NCBI GenBank assembly: GCA_018899795.1
Contig: JAHIHJ010000399.1
Span: 1-5,742, forward strand
Direction: 5' to 3'
Length of the DNA stretch: 5,742 nucleotides
Origin: Methanobacteriota archaeon
GTDB taxonomy: Archaea > Halobacteriota > Methanosarcinia > Methanosarcinales > Methanoperedenaceae
The position numbers and the translations under genes were made by a program. The notes under the pieces are model-generated. The model saw nothing but the letters and a program-made list of their open reading frames with translations. It was not told the DNA's origin and searched no databases. Positions 1 through 5,742 of the stretch are shown here, one piece after another. Position 1 is the first letter of the stretch. Each line of letters begins with the position of its first letter.

Positions 1-69
1 AAGTTTTTTGGTCTTACAAAATCTTTCCTGGTATACGGTGGATGGGGCACTGCTTCAAAAATGAAATAA
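1..69 (+). CDS. 3' end of an unidentified upstream gene (partial)
   Basis: Frame 1 is open from the window edge to a TAA at 67-69 and reads KFFGLTKSFLVYGGWGTASK followed by MK. Only 22 residues are visible, hydrophobic and aromatic in the middle and basic at the end, which would suit the tail of a membrane-associated protein such as a glycosyltransferase or flippase. That identification is a guess from the aglB neighbour. The stop lies just before the BRE/TATA-like promoter of the next gene, which fits a real gene end. No start, domain or motif is visible, and a 22-codon open stretch can arise by chance. Confidence 0.4.
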   Translation, partial: KFFGLTKSFLVYGGWGTASKMK

Positions 70-71
70 AC

Positions 72-85
72 AAAGAATTTAAATA
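72..85 (+). promoter_or_regulatory. Archaeal BRE/TATA-like promoter for aglB
   Basis: A purine-rich AAAGAA (72-77), resembling a TFB recognition element, directly precedes TTTAAATA (78-85), a good match to the archaeal TATA box. Transcription would be expected to start about 25 nt downstream, near 105-110. That leaves a leader of roughly 35 nt containing the ribosome binding site at 132-137. The region is very AT-rich, so a chance match is possible. Confidence 0.55.
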
Positions 86-131
86 TGTACGATATTTATT
101 AGTCATAACTTCCACTTAAACCATATATTTT

Positions 132-137
132 GAGGTG
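132..137 (+). promoter_or_regulatory. Ribosome binding site selecting the TTG start at 142
   Basis: GAGGTG at 132-137 matches the complement of the archaeal 16S rRNA tail. It lies 4 nt before TTG at 142-144. The more upstream in-frame TTG at 130 has no comparable site, and the GAGGTG itself would lie inside its coding sequence. This decides the start in favour of 142. Confidence 0.7.
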
Positions 138-141
138 TACA

Positions 142-2775
142 TTGGCTAAAAAATCCATTAGAAAGAAAGTAGTAAGAACTGAAGAAAAACAAGACGAAAA
201 GAGAGAAGATAAAATAGACGGTTTTTTCAAAACGAAGTATCTTACATATATTGTTTTATTTGCAATATTCCTATTCTCTTTCTATATTAGAGGAATTGTA
301 CCAATACAAGGTGTTTTTAGCAGAGGGATCGTGGGTTTTGCAATGGACGACTCTGTTTTTCAGATGAGGTTAGTGGAGAATACTATTTACTTTTTTCCGC
401 ACAGGATATTTTATGATGCATTTACACTGTACCCTTATGGAAGTCAATTGAGCTGGGGTCCTCTATTTGGTCAGATGATCGCATTTTTCTCCTTATTCAT
501 CGGTTTCATAACGAATAACTGGAATGCCACTATTGCTGGAATGCCATCTCAATTTATTATTGATACGGTTGGCGCTTTCTTCCCGGCTGTTTTTGGGGCA
601 CTGATGGTATTCCCGGTCTATGTTATCGGAAAAGAAATACTTGATAAAAAAGCAGGATTGATCGGGGCATTTCTAATATCAATATTGCCTGGTCAGTTCA
701 TATCAAGATCAGTGCTTGGTTTCACGGATCACCATGTGGCAGAGGTGTTTTTTACAACTCTCATGATGATGTTTTTCATTATTGCAATTAAGAGAGCTAA
801 AAACATCACGTTTGATCACTGGCTGAACAGGGACTGGGTAACGTTGAAAGTTCCAATTGCATATTCCCTGTTAGCAGGAATCACGTTTGGGGCATATCTT
901 CTAACTTGGACTTTTGGTGTTATTTTTGCAGTAATTTTCGGCATTTTTATTGTAGTTCAGTATTCTATTGATCATTTTAAAGGGAGATCTACAGAATACC
1001 TGGGTATTGTAGGAATTATAGCTTATTTAGTTGCAATGATAATGGTTTTACCTTATATCGAGATCAGTAACGGATTCAAAGCTGAATTTTATTCTCTTTT
1101 GCACCTGGCAGTTACAGGTGGACTGGCATTTGTTTTTGCTATTTTGAGCCTCGTTTCTATAGAAATGAATAAAAGAGAATTGAAAGGTAATTATTACTTG
1201 TTATTTTTATCAGGTGCGATTTTGATGGGGCTAATAGTTATCAAATCGTTAATCCCTGCACTTTACCAAAGTACTTTAGGCAGGTGGGATTTCATATTTA
1301 AATCCGGTGGAGCATTAACAATAGCAGAAGCCGCTCCGACATGTGGTGATTATTCCCTGGTTTCAATAATTAATTGCCAGAATGCAATAGGACAATTTGG
1401 TTATAATTATTTTTTAGCTTTCATTGGTATGCTAATACTTGGTTATTTTATCATCAAAAAATCAAAAGCTGAATATACATTATTAGCTGTCTGGAGCATA
1501 TTTATATTAGCTATTATGGTAGCTCAGAACAGATTTTCATATTATTATGCCGTGAATGTTGCGATCCTTGCGGGTTTTGTGGGTTCCATAATATTAAATT
1601 TAGCAGATTGGAAATCTTTTAACTCAAACAGTATTGTTGAATGTGCCAGGAAAATTAGGATTCAACATATGATTTCATTAATTCTTGTAATTTCATTTAC
1701 TGCATTCCTCCCGGTAAATGCATCACCATATGATAGATCTTGCGGCAGCTGGCCGTGGTCATGCGAACAAACAAAAGGGGGCGCTTTAGGTGAGGGACAA
1801 TATGAATGGCATGATGCGCTAACATGGATGAAAGATAATACCCCAGACCCGGGTTTAGATTATTATGCTATCTATGAGAAACCAAAGAATGGCACATATC
1901 CCTATCCAGATACCGCCTATGGCGTCATGAGCTGGTGGGATTACGGACACATAATCACATACTGGGGACACAGGATCCCGAATGCGAACCCGTTCCAGGC
2001 AGGTATAGGCGGAGGACCGGATCACCTTCCAGGAGCTTCAACTTTCCTCATAGCACCGACAGAAGAAAAAGCAAATGAAGTTCTCGATAAACTGGGCATC
2101 AACGGAAAACCTGGAGCAAGATATGTCGTGAGCAACGCGTATATGGCATATGCCATACTTGGCGTTTTTGCAGAATGGGACATGTCAAATGAAGGGTATT
2201 ATATTTCAGTCCAGACATCCCAGGGAACGATTGGCGCTCCATCATTGAAATATTTCAATACAATGGAGGCAAAACTCCATATATTTGATACAAATGGTCT
2301 GCATAATTACCGGCTTGTGCATGAATCCACACCCGCTCCTTATTATAGAGGGGGCAATGCAGAAAAATGGACTAAAAATGTGTATAATGTATTATATGGA
2401 GGTAATCTGCCAGTTGAGGACTCGGGTTATGCCAAGATATTTGAATATGTGAAAGGCGCAAATATCACGGGACAAGCTCCAACAGGCAGCGCAGTTACCC
2501 TGACAAATACAATAAGAACGAATCTCGGAAGGATGATCCAGTATTCACAGACAACAACGGCAGCTAACGGGACATATATATTCACTGTCCCCTATTCGAC
2601 ACCCAACCATCCGAAAGCCGGCCCGATCGCAGGAGAGACTAATTTCGATACGCAGCCGGCAGGCCCGTATACTGTGACGGCAGGAAATGTCACAAAGACG
2701 GTCGATGTTGGCGAAAGGGATGTCCTTGACGGAGGCACTGTGACGCCGCAGCTTAGCCTAATGCCGGGAAAATAA
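142..2775 (+). CDS. aglB: AglB/STT3-type archaeal oligosaccharyltransferase
   Basis: This is the catalytic subunit of archaeal protein N-glycosylation. It moves a glycan from a dolichol-type lipid carrier to Asn in N-X-S/T sequons on the outer face of the membrane, for example on S-layer proteins. From TTG 142 it has 877 residues: a charged cytoplasmic tail (about 1-33), roughly a dozen membrane segments (about 34-530), then an extracellular globular domain and a C-terminal beta-rich domain (about 765-877). Visible catalytic elements are MDD in the first external loop (D69, D70), TDHHVAE (D196, H198, E201) as the second metal-binding motif, TIAE in external loop 5 (393-396), RF in a late membrane segment, and the sequon-binding WWDYG (598-602; nt 1933-1947). 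The DM-type motif position reads NAYMAYAI (665-672), with Asn where Asp is usual. Cysteine pairs at 401/412 and 534/541 lie in probable external parts. Length and motif order fit full-length AglB. It has its own promoter and faces the minus-strand operon convergently. Family assignment is very secure; the glycan and targets are unknown. Confidence 0.96.
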   Translation: MAKKSIRKKVVRTEEKQDEKREDKIDGFFKTKYLTYIVLFAIFLFSFYIRGIVPIQGVFSRGIVGFAMDDSVFQMRLVENTIYFFPHRIFYDAFTLYPYGSQLSWGPLFGQMIAFFSLFIGFITNNWNATIAGMPSQFIIDTVGAFFPAVFGALMVFPVYVIGKEILDKKAGLIGAFLISILPGQFISRSVLGFTDHHVAEVFFTTLMMMFFIIAIKRAKNITFDHWLNRDWVTLKVPIAYSLLAGITFGAYLLTWTFGVIFAVIFGIFIVVQYSIDHFKGRSTEYLGIVGIIAYLVAMIMVLPYIEISNGFKAEFYSLLHLAVTGGLAFVFAILSLVSIEMNKRELKGNYYLLFLSGAILMGLIVIKSLIPALYQSTLGRWDFIFKSGGALTIAEAAPTCGDYSLVSIINCQNAIGQFGYNYFLAFIGMLILGYFIIKKSKAEYTLLAVWSIFILAIMVAQNRFSYYYAVNVAILAGFVGSIILNLADWKSFNSNSIVECARKIRIQHMISLILVISFTAFLPVNASPYDRSCGSWPWSCEQTKGGALGEGQYEWHDALTWMKDNTPDPGLDYYAIYEKPKNGTYPYPDTAYGVMSWWDYGHIITYWGHRIPNANPFQAGIGGGPDHLPGASTFLIAPTEEKANEVLDKLGINGKPGARYVVSNAYMAYAILGVFAEWDMSNEGYYISVQTSQGTIGAPSLKYFNTMEAKLHIFDTNGLHNYRLVHESTPAPYYRGGNAEKWTKNVYNVLYGGNLPVEDSGYAKIFEYVKGANITGQAPTGSAVTLTNTIRTNLGRMIQYSQTTTAANGTYIFTVPYSTPNHPKAGPIAGETNFDTQPAGPYTVTAGNVTKTVDVGERDVLDGGTVTPQLSLMPGK

Positions 2776-2837
2776 TGTTCAGGATGACTTATAGTCAGAT
2801 TCGCATATAATAGCAAGTGATCTGAGAAGATAACAAA

Positions 2838-2890
2838 CCGCAGATAAACGCAGATGAACGCGGATAACAACCATCTGCGTTTATCTGCGG
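2838..2890. repeat. Perfect 19-bp inverted repeat of CGCAGATRAA units; possible bidirectional terminator
   Basis: CCGCAGATAAACGCAGATG at 2838-2856 is exactly complementary to CATCTGCGTTTATCTGCGG at 2872-2890, with a 15-nt loop. The left side consists of three degenerate 10-nt units (CGCAGATAAA, CGCAGATGAA, CGCGGATAAC; 2839-2868), and the right arm carries two more in the opposite orientation. It fills most of the 123-nt gap between aglB and mobB, which converge here, and begins 8 nt past the mobB stop. From memory, intergenic elements with the consensus ATCTGCGTTTATCTGCGG occur in many environmental bacteria and archaea and give rise to spurious proteins containing ICVYLRLSA. A hairpin here could help end transcripts from both sides. 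There is no long T-tract, so the terminator role is inference. Confidence 0.85.
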
Positions 2891-2898
2891 CTAATATT

Positions 2899-3393
2899 TT
2901 ACGAAAATTTAAGAATCATGCTATAGCTGTCATCCTGAAAAACTGTAATTTTATTTGCAATGCCTGTAGTATCATCCAGTCCATAACCAGCCTTCCCCAC
3001 GACTGCCACTATACAGCATCCCCTCCGAAACAACTCAATGTCTTCTTCAGTGTCAGCCACGATTATGCGGGGCTTATCAGATAGCGTGAAGCCATCTGCG
3101 AGAACGATATCGCTATCTGAAAAATACGTGCTGCAGACATCATCAATTCCCATCTCTTCTTTTACTTTTCGGATGACCGCCAACTTAACGGACGAAGATA
3201 TTGCAACCGTGTCAGCCCCTGCTTTTGCGTATTTCCAGGTATCTTTGCCTTCTATGTCTATCTCAAAATCGCCGTGCTTATGATATTTCAAAGCCCCAAC
3301 CCTCAGACCACGGGATTTAAGCTCTTTAATAAGCCCTTCCATCAGTCTTGATTTATCGGTTTTGCTTTTTCCCACAATACAAATAACCTTCAT
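2899..3393 (-). CDS. mobB: MobB-like molybdopterin-guanine dinucleotide biosynthesis GTP-binding protein
   Basis: MobB is a P-loop GTP-binding protein that associates with MobA and assists insertion of GMP into molybdopterin during MGD cofactor synthesis. The 164 residues show an N-terminal beta strand (KVICIV) and a P-loop region at 8-15 (GKSKTDKS). They also show the family's KYHKHGDF (36-43), a DIEGKDTWKYAKAGAD block (46-61) closely matching the MobB DxxGKDT...AGAD signature, and DIVLADGF (95-102) where MobB usually has D.VL.EGF. Two departures stand out: Asp13 replaces the Gly before the P-loop Lys, and Asp100 replaces the usual Glu. Length is close to the family norm. The ATG overlaps the fdhD stop as ATGA, and GAGAGG (3399-3404) sits 5 nt upstream, so it is probably coupled to fdhD. 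Assignment is firm from signature and context, but nucleotide binding may be altered. Confidence 0.88.
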   Translation of the reverse strand: MKVICIVGKSKTDKSRLMEGLIKELKSRGLRVGALKYHKHGDFEIDIEGKDTWKYAKAGADTVAISSSVKLAVIRKVKEEMGIDDVCSTYFSDSDIVLADGFTLSDKPRIIVADTEEDIELFRRGCCIVAVVGKAGYGLDDTTGIANKITVFQDDSYSMILKFS

Positions 3394-4130
3394 ACCAGCC
3401 TCTCAGGATGTGTGAACACCGAGAGCTTATCCTTCGATACAAAACATACAAGGCATACCCCGGTGCGTTCTGCCGCTTCAACACCCGTGTTCAGCGGTGC
3501 GGTCTTTGTGGCAACAAGGGGTATCCCTGCCCGCGCTGCTTTCATGACCATACCTGCGGACTGGCGCCCTGAGGAGAGCAGGAAATGGCTGCCGAGGTCG
3601 ATACCTTCGATGCAGGCGCGCCCAACCACTTTATCAAAAGCATTATGTCTCCCCACGTCTATCGCCTTTACAATGCATTCGCCATCGTTATTAACAAGAC
3701 ATGCGGCATGTGTCCCGTGCGTCTTTTTATAAACATCAGATTCCAGGAACCTGAGGCTCTTTTTAATGGCGCCATGGCTGAAGACAGCATCAGAATCAAC
3801 GCATACTGGTTCATTCTCATCCCACCGCACACCCACACAGCCGGATGAGCGCAGTTCGCGCCAGAGTTCGATATGCTCGGAAGGTTCTATCTCAACATGA
3901 ATAGTCTTTCCGTCAATGCGGATATCTTTTATCTCCTTATGGGATTTTACGATCCCTTCACATATGAGATATCCACGAGCCAGTTCATCCAGCATCTCGG
4001 GCGTGGCAAGTATGGCTGCCATGTGAACCCTGTTCACGAACAGGTCGATCGTATCCTCGACTGCCACGTCGTATGACATGGTATGTTGTCCATTGTCCAA
4101 TTCTGTTGCCTGGTAATTCTTCGTGTACAT
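3390..4130 (-). CDS. fdhD: FdhD-family sulfur carrier/sulfurtransferase for Mo/W enzymes
   Basis: FdhD passes sulfur, in E. coli from IscS, to the bis-MGD cofactor of formate dehydrogenase and is needed for its activity. Starting at ATG 4130 it has 246 residues. Family blocks in order are VAVEDTIDLFVN (about 22-33), ATPEMLDELARGYLICEGI (about 42-60), SSGCVGVRW (95-103), THGTHAACL (137-145), DVGRHNAFDKVVG (158-170), SSGRQSAGMVMKAARAGIP (186-204) and TAPLNTGVEAAERTGV (210-225). The active-site loop has Cys98 but Val at 101, where the E. coli CxxC has its second Cys. A different CxxC (C226, C229) lies near the C-terminus. The protein has eight cysteines in all. An ATG at 4160 would overlap mobA by 29 nt and lacks a good ribosome site. 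The 4130 start lies 1 nt past the mobA stop behind AGGAT and still precedes all conserved blocks. Its client here could be a formate dehydrogenase or another bis-MGD enzyme; none is in the window. Confidence 0.93.
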   Translation of the reverse strand: MYTKNYQATELDNGQHTMSYDVAVEDTIDLFVNRVHMAAILATPEMLDELARGYLICEGIVKSHKEIKDIRIDGKTIHVEIEPSEHIELWRELRSSGCVGVRWDENEPVCVDSDAVFSHGAIKKSLRFLESDVYKKTHGTHAACLVNNDGECIVKAIDVGRHNAFDKVVGRACIEGIDLGSHFLLSSGRQSAGMVMKAARAGIPLVATKTAPLNTGVEAAERTGVCLVCFVSKDKLSVFTHPERLV

Positions 4131-4131
4131 A

Positions 4132-4734
4132 TTATCCTGATAATCCCTGTATATCCTCATCCGTATTGATATTAATAAATGTTCGGAGGTCCGGGTCTAA
4201 CTTCCTTATTTCATCAACAGGGACATAATTCACATTCATCCTGAATACTGGGGCAAGGATTGTTTTTTCACCGCGCTCTATCGCCTTTCTTGTCTCCCGT
4301 AACATTGGCATGCACCTGTAAACGGCATGCAGCGGCTCAAGAAAACCGTCTTCCCAGCTGGGGATGGCGGCATCATAATTTTCACTTCTCTTAAACAGAA
4401 GCCTTACCACGTCCTCATTGATAAAAGGCATATCACATGCCGAAATAAAACAATATTCATCTTCACATTCAGAAAGCCCGGATAGGATGCCTGAGATCGG
4501 TCCAACGTTCCTTTGATCGTCGTACGTGAACCTGTATCCTCTGCTTAAATTCGCCTCCAGCAGTTCTCCCTGCTCCCTGTCGCGCACTGATATGATTATG
4601 CTGTCCACGACTTTCTCAAGTCTCTCAATTATCAATTCGATAATCGGTCTCCCGTTGATATCGATAAGGGCTTTTTCCCTGTACCCAAACCTGCTGCCCA
4701 TGCCTCCCGCCAGGATGAGAGCTGAATAAGACAT
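4132..4734 (-). CDS. mobA: Molybdenum cofactor guanylyltransferase MobA
   Basis: MobA transfers GMP from GTP to molybdopterin, giving the guanine dinucleotide form used by the DMSO-reductase superfamily (formate dehydrogenases, nitrate reductases and relatives). The 200 residues carry the nucleotidyltransferase signature LAGGMGSRFGYREKAL (8-23, with Arg15 and Lys21), GPISGI (78-83), the metal-binding ACDMPFIN (99-106, Asp101), EPLHAVYR (133-140) and the C-terminal NINTDEDI (188-195). All are in MobA order and the length is typical. Its ATG shares one base with the radC stop (TAATG). A GAGGCAGGG stretch (4743-4751) 8 nt upstream can serve as ribosome site. Together with fdhD and mobB directly downstream it forms a bis-MGD maturation cassette. 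Related nucleotidyltransferases such as MocA or CofC are less likely, given the motif set and neighbours. Confidence 0.94.
   Translation of the reverse strand: MSYSALILAGGMGSRFGYREKALIDINGRPIIELIIERLEKVVDSIIISVRDREQGELLEANLSRGYRFTYDDQRNVGPISGILSGLSECEDEYCFISACDMPFINEDVVRLLFKRSENYDAAIPSWEDGFLEPLHAVYRCMPMLRETRKAIERGEKTILAPVFRMNVNYVPVDEIRKLDPDLRTFININTDEDIQGLSG
4134..4138 (-). promoter_or_regulatory. Ribosome binding site favouring the fdhD start at 4130
   Basis: On the minus strand the order is AGGAT, then 3 nt, then ATG at 4130-4128. The site overlaps the mobA stop codon (TAA, 4134-4132), as expected for translational reinitiation. It is modest in strength and slightly close, but better than the CGG in front of the alternative ATG at 4160. 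Confidence 0.5.
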
Positions 4735-5420
4735 TAAATGTGCCCTGCCTCTTTCATGCTGAAATGCCGCCCGTCTCCTATTATTACATGGTCGAGCAGG
4801 TCTATCCCTATTATCTTTCCGGTCTCTGCCAGTTTCTTTGTTATCTCGATGTCTTCCCTGCTGGGCGTTGGGTCGCCTGAAGGGTGGTTATGCGCCACGA
4901 TGATATGCGCTGCCGATTCGGCAAGAGCCATCTTGAATACCTCCCTGGGATGGACGATATTGGCATTCAGCGACCCGACTGAGATGGTATCTTCCTTGAT
5001 TATCTGGTTTTTGGTGTCAAGGCAGAATTCGATGAACATCTCTTTTTTCTGCTCCCTCATCTTCGGGTATATCCGCCTGTAAACGTCCTCGGGTGAATTG
5101 ATCTTTGGTTTTGCCTCTTCACTGAAAGCTTCAAGCCTGCGTGCGATCTCAAAACAGGCTGCGATCTGTGCGGCTTTGCTGTCTTTGATGCCGTGTATCT
5201 CGGTCAGCCGGGCTATATTCGTCTGCGAAAGCTGCTTGAGGTTATACATCGACAGCAGTCTCTGGCACAGGTTAATCACGTTCTCCTGCTTTGTGCCGGT
5301 CCTCAGGATTATTGCCAGGAGTTCAGAATCTGCAAGTGACGCCGCCCCGCTCTTAAGGAGTCTTTCCCGCGGTCTTTCCTCTTTTTGCATATCAAGTATC
5401 CTGACTTTGTATTCCTGCAT
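4734..5420 (-). CDS. radC: RadC-family JAMM/MPN domain protein
   Basis: The 228 residues show the RadC plan. An N-terminal RPRERLL (16-22) leads into SLADSELLAIILRTGT (28-43). A helix-hairpin-helix-like stretch LTEIHGIKDSKAAQI (72-86) follows, and then the JAMM domain (about 108-228). The metal site HNHPSGD (177-183) with Asp190 gives the full HxHx10D pattern, followed by DHVIIGDGRHFS (210-221). All metal-binding residues are present. The original DNA-repair assignment of RadC was withdrawn; the family's biochemical role is unsettled, so the symbol names the family only. ATG 5420 gives an N-terminus (YKVRILDMQKEERPRERLL) that aligns with the family. However, its GGGGAGGT (5421-5428) touches the ATG, so ATG 5390 (Met11) is an alternative. 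It is the first gene of the mobA-fdhD-mobB run and lies 69 nt downstream of the yjbQ-family gene. Confidence 0.94.
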   Translation of the reverse strand: MQEYKVRILDMQKEERPRERLLKSGAASLADSELLAIILRTGTKQENVINLCQRLLSMYNLKQLSQTNIARLTEIHGIKDSKAAQIAACFEIARRLEAFSEEAKPKINSPEDVYRRIYPKMREQKKEMFIEFCLDTKNQIIKEDTISVGSLNANIVHPREVFKMALAESAAHIIVAHNHPSGDPTPSREDIEITKKLAETGKIIGIDLLDHVIIGDGRHFSMKEAGHI

Positions 5421-5461
5421 ACCTCCCCTGAATTGTTTTTTGGGATTAATATCTTTCTAAA
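5421..5461 (-). promoter_or_regulatory. Possible promoter and ribosome site ahead of radC-mobA-fdhD-mobB
   Basis: On the minus strand the AT-rich run TTTAGAAAGATATTAAT (5461-5445) is a weak TATA-like candidate. A start about 25 nt downstream would fall near 5430, just before the strong purine block GGGGAGGT (5428-5421) that abuts the radC ATG. This would give a very short leader. The match is weak, and radC could instead be transcribed from upstream of the yjbQ-family gene. Confidence 0.3.
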
Positions 5462-5489
5462 CGTTCATCGAAGCACATCATGGAAGAAT

Positions 5490-5742
5490 TCAAGCCTTGA
5501 TCATTTTTACATTTATTGTGCGGTTCCTTGGCCCGTCAAGTTCCACGAAGAATATGCTCTGCCATGTACCAAGGACGAGGTGCCCGCCTTCAACAGGTAC
5601 CGTCTCACTCATGCCCAGGAGCACTGCGCGAAGGTGTGTGTCTGCATTATTATCTAACGAATTGTGGGCATAGTTCCTGTCCTCCGGGACAAGTGACCCA
5701 AGCATATCAAGAATGTCAACCCTTAACCCGCGCTTATTCTCG
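5490..5742 (-). CDS. YjbQ/UPF0047 family protein (5' end outside window)
   Basis: The frame stays open from the TGA at 5492-5490 to the window edge. The Met at 5705 is internal, because the residues before it (ENKRGLRVDILD) belong to the conserved family region. About 84 residues are visible, roughly the C-terminal 60% of a protein usually near 135-140 residues. Family marks are DNNADTHLRAVLLG, VPVEGGHLVLGTWQSIFFVE and the closing LDGPRNRTINVKM. The full-length family binds metal through conserved histidines. It is annotated as a secondary thiamine-phosphate synthase enzyme because some members show weak activity that can rescue thiamine mutants; the true role is unclear. It is codirectional with radC, 69 nt away, so an operon link is possible but unproven. 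Confidence 0.92.
   Translation of the reverse strand, partial: ENKRGLRVDILDMLGSLVPEDRNYAHNSLDNNADTHLRAVLLGMSETVPVEGGHLVLGTWQSIFFVELDGPRNRTINVKMIKA

Noticed and set aside
130..141. TTG at 130 as aglB start, adding four residues
   Set aside because: It would place the clear GAGGTG ribosome site inside the coding sequence, and it has no site of its own.
1102..1120. CACCTG-7 nt-CAGGTG inverted repeat
   Set aside because: A 6-bp stem inside a conserved membrane segment of aglB is expected by chance and explained by codons.
2839..2868. Three tandem 10-nt units as a CRISPR array
   Set aside because: Units are contiguous and degenerate with no spacers, and they form arms of a palindrome.
2592..2870. 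Minus-strand open frame of 92 codons reading ICVYLRF near its start
   Set aside because: It begins in the intergenic palindrome and runs antisense to the conserved end of aglB. Its start matches the kind of spurious protein these repeats produce.
2854..3084. Plus-strand open frame of 76 codons beginning in the palindrome
   Set aside because: It reads the repeat and then the antisense of mobB; no family features and no ribosome site.
3412..3848. Plus-strand open frames opposite fdhD
   Set aside because: fdhD has all family blocks on the minus strand; the opposite frames have no recognisable motifs.
4738..5460. Plus-strand open frames opposite radC
   Set aside because: Long antisense frames are shadows of the conserved radC coding sequence; no domain, promoter or ribosome site supports them.
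5385..5657. Plus-strand 90-codon open frame across the radC/yjbQ gap
   Set aside because: It overlaps two convincing minus-strand genes and has no recognisable protein features.

Overview
The window looks like chromosomal DNA from a euryarchaeon. The evidence is an AglB-type (archaeal STT3) oligosaccharyltransferase with a TTG start, an archaeal BRE/TATA-like promoter, and archaeal-looking MobA, MobB and FdhD proteins. The mix of genes would fit a Methanosarcinales / ANME-2d-like or Archaeoglobi-like lineage, but the sequence alone does not fix the genus.

Layout. Positions 1-69 hold the probable 3' end of an unidentified upstream gene. A short AT-rich promoter region follows, then the large plus-strand gene aglB/stt3 (142-2775), which encodes the membrane enzyme that transfers lipid-linked glycans to asparagine on secreted and S-layer proteins. 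Positions 2776-2898 are a short convergent intergenic region. It carries a perfect 19-bp inverted repeat built from 10-nt CGCAGATRAA-like units, probably a dispersed repeat that may also act as a two-way transcription end.

The rest is on the minus strand. Read in the direction of transcription it is a yjbQ-family gene (cut by the window end), a 69-nt gap with a possible promoter, and then the tightly packed run radC - mobA - fdhD - mobB. Junctions in the run are a 1-nt overlap, a 1-nt gap and a 4-nt ATGA overlap, which suggests one translationally coupled transcript. MobA attaches GMP to molybdopterin, MobB is its GTP-binding partner, and FdhD handles sulfur transfer to the bis-MGD cofactor of formate dehydrogenase-type enzymes. 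These three therefore form a late molybdenum/tungsten-cofactor maturation cassette. RadC, a JAMM-fold protein of unsettled function, sits first in it.

Most of the window is recognisable known families. The points worth a second look are residue-level departures: a P-loop Gly-to-Asp change in MobB, rearranged cysteines in FdhD, and an Asp-to-Asn change in the AglB DM-type motif. Also notable are the composition shift along aglB, the intergenic palindrome, and radC leading a Mo-cofactor operon. I found no evidence for a wholly new system, CRISPR array, RNA gene or insertion sequence.
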